From assembly GCA_030690855.1 (NCBI GenBank), contig JAUYFR010000241.1, forward strand, positions 1-9,659: 9,659 nucleotides of DNA, read 5' to 3'. Made by a program: the position numbers and the translations under genes. Positions 1 to 6,309 of this stretch are shown here, one piece after another. This DNA comes from Gallionellaceae bacterium. GTDB taxonomy: Bacteria > Pseudomonadota > Gammaproteobacteria > Burkholderiales > Gallionellaceae. Positions within the stretch are counted from its first letter, which is position 1, and every line of letters starts with the position of its first letter. The notes under the pieces were generated by a model. It did no database searches and had not been told where the DNA came from. It saw only the letters and a program-made list of their open reading frames with translations.

Positions 1-969
1 AAAGACTTTGCTAAAGCCTTTATGCTGCGTCATGGTATTCCTACTGCGGCTTATCAGACCTTTGCCAATAGCGACGAAGCGCACGCGTATATCAAGGCAC
101 AGGGCGCACCGATTGTGATCAAGGCCGATGGCTTGGCGGCAGGTAAGGGCGTGGTGGTGGCGATGACGCTGGATGAAGCCCACGCTGCAGTTGATTCCAT
201 GCTGTCCGATAATAAATTTGGTGATGCCGGCGCTCGGGTGGTGATTGAAGAGTGCTTAGTAGGGGAAGAAGCCAGCTTTATCGTGATGGTCGATGGCAAA
301 AATGTGCTGGCAATGGCTACCAGCCAAGACCACAAACGCTTGTTGGATGGTGACAACGGCCCGAACACTGGCGGCATGGGCGCTTATTCTCCTGCCCCCG
401 TGGTCACACCAACGATCCACGCAAAAGTATTGCGCGAAGTGATTCAACCCGTGGTGCGCGGCATGGAGAGCGAAGGCATTACTTACACTGGCTTTCTTTA
501 TGCAGGCCTGATGATTTCTCCCGATGGCGGCATCAAAGTACTCGAATTCAATTGCCGCATGGGCGACCCAGAAACGCAGCCGATCATGCTGCGTTTGAAG
601 AGCGATTTCGCAGCCATCGTGGAACATGCGATTGACGGAACCTTGGATAAGGTAGAAGCCGAATGGGATCGACGTACCGCACTGGGCATTGTCTTGGCGG
701 CTGCCAATTATCCCGACACCCCTCGCAAGGGAGATATCATCACTGGCCTACCGAAAAAGCTGCAAGATGCTCATGTCTTCCACGCTGGCACAACTACACA
801 GGGTGATAAAGTTGTCACCAATGGCGGACGCGTGCTGTGCGTCGTCGCACTAGGTGACATGGTTAGACATGCGCAAAAAAATGCGTATGACATCGCCGAC
901 ACAATCCGCTTTGATGGCATGCAAATGCGTCGTGATATTGGTTGGCGCGCGATCCAGCATAAAAAGTAA
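1..969 (+). CDS. purD: Phosphoribosylamine-glycine ligase (PurD, GARS), 5' end missing
   Basis: This is the C-terminal 322 residues of GAR synthetase, the cytoplasmic ATP-grasp enzyme that joins glycine to 5-phosphoribosylamine in the second step of purine synthesis. The reading frame is open from base 1, so the gene begins upstream of the window; the family is usually about 420-430 residues, so roughly 100 residues are missing. Family motifs are clear: the ATP-grasp loop KADGLAAGKGV, then IEECLVGEEAS, DHKRLLDGDNGPNTGGMGAY, and the metal/substrate motif LEFNCRMGDPETQ. The ATG at base 22 is an internal methionine inside KDFAKAFMLRHGIPT and not the start. The tsaC-like gene begins 3 bases after the stop, which suggests shared transcription. 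The identification is firm. Confidence 0.97.
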   Translation, partial: KDFAKAFMLRHGIPTAAYQTFANSDEAHAYIKAQGAPIVIKADGLAAGKGVVVAMTLDEAHAAVDSMLSDNKFGDAGARVVIEECLVGEEASFIVMVDGKNVLAMATSQDHKRLLDGDNGPNTGGMGAYSPAPVVTPTIHAKVLREVIQPVVRGMESEGITYTGFLYAGLMISPDGGIKVLEFNCRMGDPETQPIMLRLKSDFAAIVEHAIDGTLDKVEAEWDRRTALGIVLAAANYPDTPRKGDIITGLPKKLQDAHVFHAGTTTQGDKVVTNGGRVLCVVALGDMVRHAQKNAYDIADTIRFDGMQMRRDIGWRAIQHKK

Positions 970-972
970 TTC

Positions 973-1530
973 GTGCAGCGTACCGCGTTTTCTTTTCGCG
1001 CCCTCGCCGCTCACCTCAAGCGCGGCGGCCTCATCGCCTACCCTACGGAATCATGTTATGGCTTAGGCTGCGATCCGGCTAATCGCCAAGCGGTGCAGCG
1101 CATTCTTCAACTAAAGCGCCGCCCACAGCACAAAGGATTAATCCTCATTGCCTCTGGATATTTTCAAATTAATCAATATATTCAAAATGTTACAAAAATT
1201 GAGCAAATCAAACTCAAACACGATGGTGCGCAAGCAATTACTTACTTAATGCCCGCCAAGCCTTCCTGCCCTCACTGGCTTCGCGGTAAACATGACACAC
1301 TGGCTATTCGTTTTACCGCGCATCCGTTTGCAAAAAATTTATGCCATAGCGTCAACAGCGCCCTAGTTTCCACCAGTGCAAATCGCGGCGGCATGCGCCC
1401 CGCAAAAACTTATGCTGAATGCCAACGCTTGTTTGGCAAAGATGTTTGGGTGCTACGTGGCCGCGTCGGAAAACGCAAACAACCTTCGACTATCCGCGCA
1501 TGGTCGGATGATAGAATCGTGCGCAAATAA
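973..1530 (+). CDS. tsaC: Threonylcarbamoyl-AMP synthase, TsaC/YrdC family (divergent)
   Basis: A 185-residue protein of the TsaC/YrdC/Sua5 family, which makes threonylcarbamoyl-AMP from threonine, bicarbonate and ATP for the t6A modification of tRNA position 37. The size fits the short TsaC form with no Sua5 C-terminal domain. Visible family motifs are [18 protein letters not shown] (residues 18-35), the KRR...KGLILIA segment (48-60), RFTAHP (113-118) and the nucleotide-binding STSAN (133-137). Oddly, the well conserved WPGP-T segment seen in most members is replaced by DGAQAIT around residues 84-90, and the codons for about residues 61-80 are AT-rich. The start is GTG, 3 bases after purD, with no clear Shine-Dalgarno site, so translation may be coupled to purD. 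The family is sure; full activity is less sure. Confidence 0.88.
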   Translation: MQRTAFSFRALAAHLKRGGLIAYPTESCYGLGCDPANRQAVQRILQLKRRPQHKGLILIASGYFQINQYIQNVTKIEQIKLKHDGAQAITYLMPAKPSCPHWLRGKHDTLAIRFTAHPFAKNLCHSVNSALVSTSANRGGMRPAKTYAECQRLFGKDVWVLRGRVGKRKQPSTIRAWSDDRIVRK

Positions 1531-1570
1531 TTGTGTGTTGCCTCTATTTGAGGTGACCCGAATAACCAAT

Positions 1571-1646
1571 CCCCTCTCCCATGAGGGAGAGGGTGGTATT
1601 AACGAACCCCTCTCCCCCACCCCCTCTCCCTCCAGCGGGCGAGGGG
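1571..1646. repeat. Two C-rich/G-rich palindromic repeat units upstream of hemF
   Basis: The first unit is a perfect 9-bp hairpin, CCCTCTCCC (1572-1580) and GGGAGAGGG (1585-1593), with a 4-base loop. The second is CCCCTC-T-CCC (1621-1630) pairing with GGG-C-GAGGGG (1637-1646) around a 6-base loop and containing one mismatch. The two units share the CCCCTCTCCC core, repeated at 1571 and 1621. This is the look of the short interspersed CCCTCTCCC repeats that are scattered between genes in many proteobacteria. The second hairpin ends 11 bases before the hemF Shine-Dalgarno site, so it could affect hemF expression; that is inference. Confidence 0.75.
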
Positions 1647-1666
1647 AGAAAACCACCGGAGAAAAC

Positions 1667-2590
1667 ATGAGCAACATTGATTCAAACGCCGTAAAAAAAT
1701 ACCTACTCGGCTTACAAGAACAGATCGTTCAAGGACTCGAAAAAATCGATGGCAAACCTTTTTTGCGCGACCAATGGACGCGCGCCACAGGTAGTGGCGG
1801 CATTGGCAAGGGCGAAGGCATTAGCTGCATCATCGAAGAAGGTAATGTATTGGAACGCGGCGGAGTCGCGTTTTCTCATGTGCAGGGAGATAAGATGCCG
1901 GCCTCTGCTACCGCACATCGCCCAGAGTTAGCGGGTTGCAGTTGGGAGGCGATGGGCGTATCACTGGTGATGCACCCGCGCAACCCTTACGCACCGACTT
2001 CTCACGCAAACGTGCGTATGTTCATGGCGCACAAACCAGATGGCGAAAAAGTGTTTTGGTTTGGTGGCGGCATGGATCTCACGCCGTATTACGGTTTTGA
2101 AGAAGACACCAAACACTTTCATCAAACATGTAAAAACGCTCTCACTCCATTTAATGGCGATTACCATGCGCGCTATAAAAAATGGTGCGATGAATATTTC
2201 TTCCTCAAGCATCGCAACGAGCCGCGCGGCGTGGGTGGCATTTTCTTTGACGATCTCAGCACCCCTGATTTTGATACCTGCTTTGCGATTCAACAAAGTG
2301 TTGGCAACCACTACCTTGAGGCTTATGCGCCCTTACTGGAAAAACGCAAAGACATGCCTTACGGCGAGCGCGAGCGCGATTTCCAGTTGTATCGTCGTGG
2401 CCGTTATGTGGAATTTAATTTAGTGATCGACCGTGGCACCATCTTCGGCTTGCAATCCAATGGACGCACTGAATCCATCTTGCTTTCTATGCCGCCGCTG
2501 GTGAAATGGCGCTATGACTGGCATCCCGAAGCCGGCACGCCAGAGGCCGAGCTATACGATAAATATTTAGTGCCACAAGACTGGGTTTAA
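1667..2590 (+). CDS. hemF: Oxygen-dependent coproporphyrinogen III oxidase (HemF)
   Basis: A 307-residue cytoplasmic enzyme that uses O2 to decarboxylate two propionates of coproporphyrinogen III to vinyl groups, giving protoporphyrinogen IX in heme synthesis. The length matches the family (about 300). Signatures are abundant: [17 protein letters not shown] (101-117), [16 protein letters not shown] (133-148), [12 protein letters not shown] (186-197), and [20 protein letters not shown] followed by [16 protein letters not shown] near the C-terminus. The frame stays open upstream to base 1376, overlapping the tsaC-like gene, but the ATG at 1667 is chosen because GGAG at 1658-1661 sits 5 bases before it and homology begins there. 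The methyltransferase gene follows after 15 bases. An O2-requiring HemF implies growth with at least some oxygen. Confidence 0.97.
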   Translation: MSNIDSNAVKKYLLGLQEQIVQGLEKIDGKPFLRDQWTRATGSGGIGKGEGISCIIEEGNVLERGGVAFSHVQGDKMPASATAHRPELAGCSWEAMGVSLVMHPRNPYAPTSHANVRMFMAHKPDGEKVFWFGGGMDLTPYYGFEEDTKHFHQTCKNALTPFNGDYHARYKKWCDEYFFLKHRNEPRGVGGIFFDDLSTPDFDTCFAIQQSVGNHYLEAYAPLLEKRKDMPYGERERDFQLYRRGRYVEFNLVIDRGTIFGLQSNGRTESILLSMPPLVKWRYDWHPEAGTPEAELYDKYLVPQDWV

Positions 2591-2605
2591 CTTGTAGAAA
2601 TCGAT

Positions 2606-3226
2606 ATGCCAAAAAAAACACATTGGGAAAACGTCTACAGCACTAAAGCCGTTGAAGCCGTGGGTTGGTTTCAAGCGCGAGCCGATGTGTCATTGGAAAT
2701 GATTCAAGCGACAGGCCTTAACCAAGATACCAACATCATTGATGTCGGTAGCGGCGCGTCCGTCTTGCTGGATGACTTGTTGCAAAATGGCTACCACCAC
2801 ATTACAGCACTTGATCTTTCAGGTGCCGCGCTGAATGTCGTGCGTCAACGCTTGGGTGATGCGGCAAATTCCGTGCAATGGATAGAGTCTGACATCACAC
2901 AGGCCGCACTCCCCGCTCATCACTTCGACGTGTGGCATGATCGCGCAGTGTTTCATTTTTTAACTGAGCCTGAACAGCAGGTAGCCTACATCAAACAAGT
3001 ATTACAGACTGTAAAACCATCTGGCTTTGTCATCATTGCCACCTTCGCGGAAGATGGCCCGCAGCAATGCAGCGGCCTACCCGTGATGCGTTACAGTGCC
3101 GAACAATTGCAAACAACATTGGGTGACAACTTCACCATGCTCAAAAACCAACGCGCAACACATGTCACTCCGTGGGGTGCCGAGCAGCCGTTCACATTCT
3201 GCCTATTTCAAATCAAACAGCGCTAA
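2606..3226 (+). CDS. Class I SAM-dependent methyltransferase, substrate unknown
   Basis: A 206-residue Rossmann-fold methyltransferase. The SAM-binding motif I is IIDVGSGAS (residues 44-52), the acidic end of strand 2 is ALDLS (68-72), the adenine-side motif is WIESDI (92-97), and the motif IV region is DVWHDRAVFHFL (108-119). The N-terminus HWENVYSTK followed by VGWFQ is typical of a group of small bacterial methyltransferases annotated only as class I enzymes; I cannot name the substrate. It lies 15 bases after hemF on the same strand with only a weak ribosome site, so it is probably co-transcribed with hemF. Its stop is 5 bases from the stop of the convergent oxyR gene. There are no membrane segments or signal peptide, so the protein is cytoplasmic. 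Confidence 0.9.
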   Translation: MPKKTHWENVYSTKAVEAVGWFQARADVSLEMIQATGLNQDTNIIDVGSGASVLLDDLLQNGYHHITALDLSGAALNVVRQRLGDAANSVQWIESDITQAALPAHHFDVWHDRAVFHFLTEPEQQVAYIKQVLQTVKPSGFVIIATFAEDGPQQCSGLPVMRYSAEQLQTTLGDNFTMLKNQRATHVTPWGAEQPFTFCLFQIKQR

Positions 3227-3231
3227 GCAAC

Positions 3232-4137
3232 TTAACCCAGTTTTTTAACGCCCACAATTTTGGCGCTTGCCACTGCCTGAATCAGCACCTCAATCGCTTG
3301 TGTACGCGCAAAGCTTTTACGCCAAGCCAAAGCTATGCGTCTTGATGGAATGGGTTTGGCAAACGGAATAATTTTTAGCAATCGGCTACGGTAACGCGGG
3401 CTATTCGCCGAAGCTGGCAGCACAGTGATACCCAAGCCAGAGGCCACCATATTGCGAATCGTTTCAAGCGAAGTGCCCTTCTGAATATCCGCGCCCTTGC
3501 GATTAAGATCAGGGCAAGCCTCGGCCACCTGATTGCTGAAGCAATGCCCCGAATCCAACAACAACACCTTTTCTTCCGCTAGCTCTTGCGCCTTAATGCT
3601 GCGACGATCTGCCCAGCCATGCTCTGTACTCACCACCACTTCAAAATCTTCGTCATACAGCGCATGGGTGAGGATGCTGGCATCGCCGAAGGGTAAGGCA
3701 ATCACAATCACGTCCAACTTGCCGTTACGCAGTAAAACATCCAAATTTGCCGTGATATTTTCTTCAACTTCCAGCGGCATCTCAGGGGCGAACTTTTTCA
3801 GGGCGGGAATTAAATCCGGCAATAAATAGGGGCCCACGCTGTGAATCACTCCAAGACGCAATGGGGTAGTGAGTTGATTGCTCCCCTGCTTGGCAATTTC
3901 CCGGATGCGCGCGGCCTCTTCCAGCACACGCTGCGCTTGCTCCACAACGGCACTGCCCACCGGCGTCAGAGTGACTTCACTCTTACCCCGCTCAAATATT
4001 TTGATCGCCAGCTCTTCTTCTAATTTTTGTATCGCCAATGACAGCGCAGGCTGGCTGATAAAAGAACGCTCTGCCGCACGCCTGAAGTTGCGCTCCTGCG
4101 CCACCGCCACAATAAATCGTAGTTCGTTGAGTGTCAT
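3232..4137 (-). CDS. oxyR: LysR-family hydrogen peroxide sensor/regulator OxyR
   Basis: A 301-residue LysR-type regulator. An N-terminal winged helix-turn-helix (about residues 1-60, with FRRAAERSFISQPALSLAI as the recognition region) is followed by an effector domain starting near 90. The OxyR assignment rests on GHCFSNQVAEAC, which places cysteines at 199 and 208, exactly the positions of the E. coli OxyR disulfide switch, and on GVIHSVGPYLLPDLIPAL and TSLETIRNMVASGLGITVLP, which match OxyR closely. In the family, peroxide forms the 199-208 disulfide and turns OxyR into an activator of peroxide-defence genes. The gene diverges from rubrerythrin, and a strong AGGAGG lies 6 bases before the ATG. 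The palindrome just upstream suggests that it regulates itself and the divergent operon (inference). Confidence 0.95.
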   Translation of the reverse strand: MTLNELRFIVAVAQERNFRRAAERSFISQPALSLAIQKLEEELAIKIFERGKSEVTLTPVGSAVVEQAQRVLEEAARIREIAKQGSNQLTTPLRLGVIHSVGPYLLPDLIPALKKFAPEMPLEVEENITANLDVLLRNGKLDVIVIALPFGDASILTHALYDEDFEVVVSTEHGWADRRSIKAQELAEEKVLLLDSGHCFSNQVAEACPDLNRKGADIQKGTSLETIRNMVASGLGITVLPASANSPRYRSRLLKIIPFAKPIPSRRIALAWRKSFARTQAIEVLIQAVASAKIVGVKKLG

Positions 4138-4142
4138 TTCAG

Positions 4143-4148
4143 CCTCCT
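4143..4148 (-). promoter_or_regulatory. Strong ribosome binding site of oxyR
   Basis: Read on the minus strand, AGGAGG lies 6 bases before the ATG at 4137-4135 and fixes the oxyR start. It sits 2 bases from the palindrome at 4151-4171, so a protein bound to the palindrome would lie close to the oxyR transcription start. Confidence 0.85.
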
Positions 4149-4150
4149 AA

Positions 4151-4171
4151 GTGATTTATATAGTAAATCAC
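4151..4171. promoter_or_regulatory. Palindromic operator candidate between oxyR and rubrerythrin
   Basis: GTGATTTA (4151-4158) and TAAATCAC (4164-4171) form a perfect 8-bp inverted repeat around a 5-base spacer, TATAG. The core fits the general LysR-type T-N11-A rule (T4155, A4167). It does not match the E. coli OxyR four-part ATAG/CTAT consensus well; only one ATAG (4160-4163) is present. Its position in the divergent gap, next to the oxyR ribosome site and about 48 bases upstream of a plausible rubrerythrin transcription start, makes it the best OxyR site here. The sequence shows the palindrome; its binding by OxyR is inference. Confidence 0.6.
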
Positions 4172-4173
4172 CC

Positions 4174-4202
4174 TAGTTAAAACAATCAATTAGATTTATA
4201 AG
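4174..4202 (+). promoter_or_regulatory. Candidate promoter of the rubrerythrin operon
   Basis: A TATAAG -10-like box at 4197-4202 is preceded, 17 bases upstream, by a poor -35 box TAGTTA (4174-4179) directly after the palindrome. A weak -35 box with an activator site just upstream is the usual layout of OxyR-activated promoters. The call rests on pattern only, and the remaining leader (4203-4256) shows nothing else that I recognise. Confidence 0.35.
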
Positions 4203-4269
4203 GATTACACCCGTACAGTGCAGGCCGTGGACAGACACCACAGTTTGTTTAACCCAAAGGAGAATCGAC

Positions 4270-4737
4270 ATGAACCGACCTGAAATTAAAACCATGGCTA
4301 ACTTAGAAGCGGCTTTTGCCGGCGAATCAATGGCGCATACCAAATACCGTTACTTTGCCAAAATCGCTCGCGCTGAAGGCCACGAAGAAGTTGCGCGCGT
4401 GTTTGAAGAAACCGCAGCACAAGAAGTGCAACACGCACTGGGGCATCTTGACTTGCTATACCCAAGAGCCGAAATGAACACCGCACGCTGCTTGCAAATG
4501 GCGATTGAAGGTGAGACTTACGAATACACCGAGATGTACCCTAGTTTTCTCAAAACCGCACAACAGGAAGGCCATGCTGCCGCCGTGGGCGAAATCAAGC
4601 AGCAGATAGACGAATCAAAAGAACACGCTGAAATGTTTAAAGCAACGCTAGAAAAAGCAGCAAAACGTTTCGCCGCATTGGCAAAAGTAGAAGAGCGCCA
4701 TGCGAACCAGTACAGCGCAGTTTTGGAAAAACTTTAA
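4270..4737 (+). CDS. rbr: Rubrerythrin-family diiron peroxidase lacking a rubredoxin domain
   Basis: A 155-residue ferritin-like protein. Rubrerythrins reduce H2O2 to water at a nonheme diiron centre in the cytoplasm, using electrons from rubredoxin. Ligand motifs are AGES (E19), QEVQH (E52, H55) and [13 protein letters not shown] (E82, E85). A fourth-helix histidine, H119, falls at the expected distance in [10 protein letters not shown], but the ligand glutamate three residues before it is Ser116; a second, intact E-x-x-H (E141, H144 in VEERHANQY) follows 25 residues later. Classical rubrerythrins end in a Cys4 rubredoxin domain, which is absent here; a separate rubredoxin gene follows after 22 bases. 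AAAGGAGA at 4256-4263 supports the start at 4270 over the internal ATG at 4294. The gene is likely the first in an OxyR-controlled operon. Confidence 0.93.
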   Translation: MNRPEIKTMANLEAAFAGESMAHTKYRYFAKIARAEGHEEVARVFEETAAQEVQHALGHLDLLYPRAEMNTARCLQMAIEGETYEYTEMYPSFLKTAQQEGHAAAVGEIKQQIDESKEHAEMFKATLEKAAKRFAALAKVEERHANQYSAVLEKL

Positions 4738-4759
4738 TTATCAATTTAAGGAGAACATC

Positions 4760-4924
4760 ATGAAAGTTTGGCAATGTGTAGTATGTGGTTTCATTTACGA
4801 CGAAGCAGTTGGCTTGCCAGCTGAAGGAATCAAAGCCGGAACCGCATGGAAAGACATCCCCAAAGACTGGGCTTGTCCTGATTGCGGCGTAGCAAAAGCA
4901 GACTTCGAAATGGTAGAAATTTAA
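4760..4924 (+). CDS. rubA: Rubredoxin, 54 residues
   Basis: A small cytoplasmic one-electron carrier with a single Fe(Cys)4 site. The two iron-binding knuckles are CVVCG (C6, C9) and CPDCG (C39, C42), with the usual [14 protein letters not shown] loop before the second. The length is standard for rubredoxin (52-56). The frame is open further upstream into the rubrerythrin gene, but AAGGAG at 4748-4753, 6 bases before the ATG at 4760, decides the start. Placed between a rubredoxin-less rubrerythrin and a rubredoxin reductase, it is the obvious electron shuttle between them. The symbol is given by analogy with Pseudomonas/Acinetobacter naming. Confidence 0.97.
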   Translation: MKVWQCVVCGFIYDEAVGLPAEGIKAGTAWKDIPKDWACPDCGVAKADFEMVEI

Positions 4925-4984
4925 GCATCCAACAAAATAAACCGTCCCGACGCAAGCTACTGGATATTGGGTAGCTGGATTTTC

Positions 4985-5054
4985 GTAGGTTGGGTTTTAA
5001 CCCGACGGGGTTGAGTGAATCGCAGCAAAAGCGTCGGGTTAAAACCCAACCTAC
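4985..5054. repeat. 23-bp perfect inverted repeat (intergenic palindromic element)
   Basis: The left arm spans 4985-5007, begins GTAGGTTGGGTTTTAACCC and ends GACG. The right arm, 5032-5054, is its exact reverse complement and ends CCCAACCTAC; the spacer is 24 bases. T-rich bases before and A-rich bases after (4980-4983, 5056-5059) extend the pairing after one mismatch. Each arm also contains the small palindrome GGGTT-TT-AACCC. GTAGGTTGGGTT-type ends are familiar from dispersed non-coding repeats in many proteobacteria, so this is probably a MITE- or REP-like copy. No T tract follows either arm, so it is a poor intrinsic terminator. It splits the rubredoxin gene from its reductase. Confidence 0.85.
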
Positions 5055-5065
5055 AAAAAACACGA

Positions 5066-5079
5066 CGCCCTAAGGGGCG
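5066..5079 (+). other. Small hairpin before the rubredoxin reductase gene
   Basis: CGCCC (5066-5070) and GGGCG (5075-5079) make a perfect 5-bp stem with a 4-base loop, about 22 bases before the reductase Shine-Dalgarno site. It may separate the upstream repeat from the ribosome site or mark an RNA processing point; no T tract follows. A second 6-bp pair, AGCTAC (4955-4960) and GTAGCT (4971-4976), lies before the large repeat. Function is unknown. Confidence 0.35.
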
Positions 5080-5100
5080 GGGAATTTACCCAAAGAGATT

Positions 5101-5107
5101 AAAGGAG
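5101..5107 (+). promoter_or_regulatory. Ribosome binding site that sets the reductase start
   Basis: AAAGGAG ends one base before the GTG at 5109 but 7 bases before the GTG at 5115. Only the second spacing is workable, so the GTG at 5115 is taken as the start codon. Confidence 0.75.
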
Positions 5108-5114
5108 AGTGATC

Positions 5115-6254
5115 GTGAAACCGATCGTGGTCGTTGGCAGCGGAATGGCGGCTTACACCGTCATCCGCGAATTAAGAAAATTGAATCGTGAAATTCCTAT
5201 CACCTTGGTTTCACGTGACAGCGGAGATAGCTACTCAAAACCCATGCTATCGAATGCCTTTGCACAGAAAAAGGACATCAACAGTTTGGTGCAGACGCCA
5301 GCGGCGGGGATGGCGAAGCAGCTGGACATTAAACTCTTGGCGAATACCGAGGTGCGTAGCATTGATCGTGAGCGCAAACAATTAGTGACCGTTTCTGGCG
5401 AAATTGAATACGAAAAATTGGTGCTGGCACTGGGCGCCGACCCTATTCGCATTCCACTACAAGGCGATGCTGCGGAAGCTGTTTTATCCGTGAACGACTT
5501 GGCTGATTACGCGGTTTTTCGCGAGCAACTCAAAAACGCGAAGTCAGTTGCCCTCATGGGTGGCGGACTCATCGGTTGTGAGTTTGCCAATGATCTTGCC
5601 ACCGCAGGCTACGCCGTAGCCGTGATCGACCCAAGCGCCTATCCGCTTGCCAGCCTGATGCCGGAACAAGCGGGCAGGCAACTGCTCGCACCGCTGGAAA
5701 AAATCGGCGTCACTTGGCATTTTGGCACTTCCATACAAAGCATGAACAAAGCGAGCTCGGGCTTCACACTGACACTCGCCAATGGAACTATTTTGCAAGC
5801 AGATCTCGTACTCTCGGCGGTGGGTTTGCGCTCGCGCATTCAATTAGCCCGTGATGCGGGCCTGACAGTTAATCGTGGCATCGTAGTGGATTCGGCGTTA
5901 CGCACCAATGATGATTCTATTTTTGCCCTAGGGGATTGTGCCGAGATTGAAGGCAAGGTACTGCCTTATATTTTGCCGATCATGCATGCGGCGAGAGCAC
6001 TGGCCAAAGTACTCAATGGCGAAGTAGCCAAAGTTATTTTTCCTGCCATGCCAGTAGTGGTTAAAGCGCCGGCACACCCCGTTGCCTTGTCACCTGTGGC
6101 GCGTGATGCCGTCGGCACATGGCAACTCTTGGCATCCGGCGATGGCGTAAAGATAGGATTTTTTGGTAACTCGAAAAACTTACTTGGTTTTGCCCTCACG
6201 GGTGAGTTTGCAGGTGAGCGTTCAGAGATGGCGCAAAAACTTGCCGGAACTTAA
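5115..6254 (+). CDS. rubB: Rubredoxin-NAD(+) reductase (FAD-dependent)
   Basis: A 379-residue cytoplasmic flavoprotein that passes electrons from NAD(P)H through FAD to rubredoxin. The FAD-binding Rossmann motif is VVVGSGMAAY (residues 5-14); SYSKPMLSNAF (39-49) is highly typical of rubredoxin reductases of the Pseudomonas RubB/AlkT type. LVLALGADPIRIP (102-114) follows, then the NAD(P)H-binding motif GGGLIGCEFAND (149-160) and the second FAD motif IFALGDCAE (269-277). Overall it resembles Pseudomonas RubB along its whole length. The GTG at 5115 is preferred over the GTG at 5109 from ribosome-site spacing. It lies 190 bases after rubredoxin, the gap holding the 23-bp inverted repeat, so it may be in the same operon or have its own promoter. 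msrAB follows after 55 bases. Confidence 0.95.
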   Translation: MKPIVVVGSGMAAYTVIRELRKLNREIPITLVSRDSGDSYSKPMLSNAFAQKKDINSLVQTPAAGMAKQLDIKLLANTEVRSIDRERKQLVTVSGEIEYEKLVLALGADPIRIPLQGDAAEAVLSVNDLADYAVFREQLKNAKSVALMGGGLIGCEFANDLATAGYAVAVIDPSAYPLASLMPEQAGRQLLAPLEKIGVTWHFGTSIQSMNKASSGFTLTLANGTILQADLVLSAVGLRSRIQLARDAGLTVNRGIVVDSALRTNDDSIFALGDCAEIEGKVLPYILPIMHAARALAKVLNGEVAKVIFPAMPVVVKAPAHPVALSPVARDAVGTWQLLASGDGVKIGFFGNSKNLLGFALTGEFAGERSEMAQKLAGT

Positions 6255-6278
6255 TTCACATTATCCTCTCTCACCAGA

Positions 6279-6292
6279 GCGGCATAAGCCGC
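6279..6292 (+). other. Small hairpin in the rubB-msrAB gap
   Basis: GCGGC (6279-6283) and GCCGC (6288-6292) pair perfectly with a 4-base loop, ATAA, 8 bases before the msrAB GGAG site. No T tract follows, so a terminator is unlikely; it may influence msrAB translation or transcript processing. Confidence 0.35.
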
Positions 6293-6309
6293 ATAAAACT
6301 GGAGCAACC

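Noticed and set aside
256..627. A 123-codon open frame antisense to purD
   Set aside because: purD is fully supported by motifs in the other strand; the antisense product has no recognisable domain and only reflects codon bias.
1376..1666. An upstream extension of the hemF reading frame
   Set aside because: It overlaps the tsaC-like gene and the palindromic repeats, has no HemF homology, and a good GGAG site marks the ATG at 1667.
3205..3260. A shared terminator between the convergent methyltransferase and oxyR genes
   Set aside because: Only 4-bp stems can be drawn around the 5-base gap, and none is followed by a convincing T tract in the proper orientation.
4160..4176. A classical E. coli OxyR ATAG-N7-CTAT half site
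   Set aside because: The ATAG at 4160 is followed at the right distance by CCCT, and internal consensus bases are missing; the simple palindrome is the better description.
4830..5063. An open frame of 77 codons on the minus strand across the rubredoxin 3' end and the 23-bp repeat
   Set aside because: It is made of rubredoxin antisense and the inverted repeat, has no ribosome site and resembles no protein I know.
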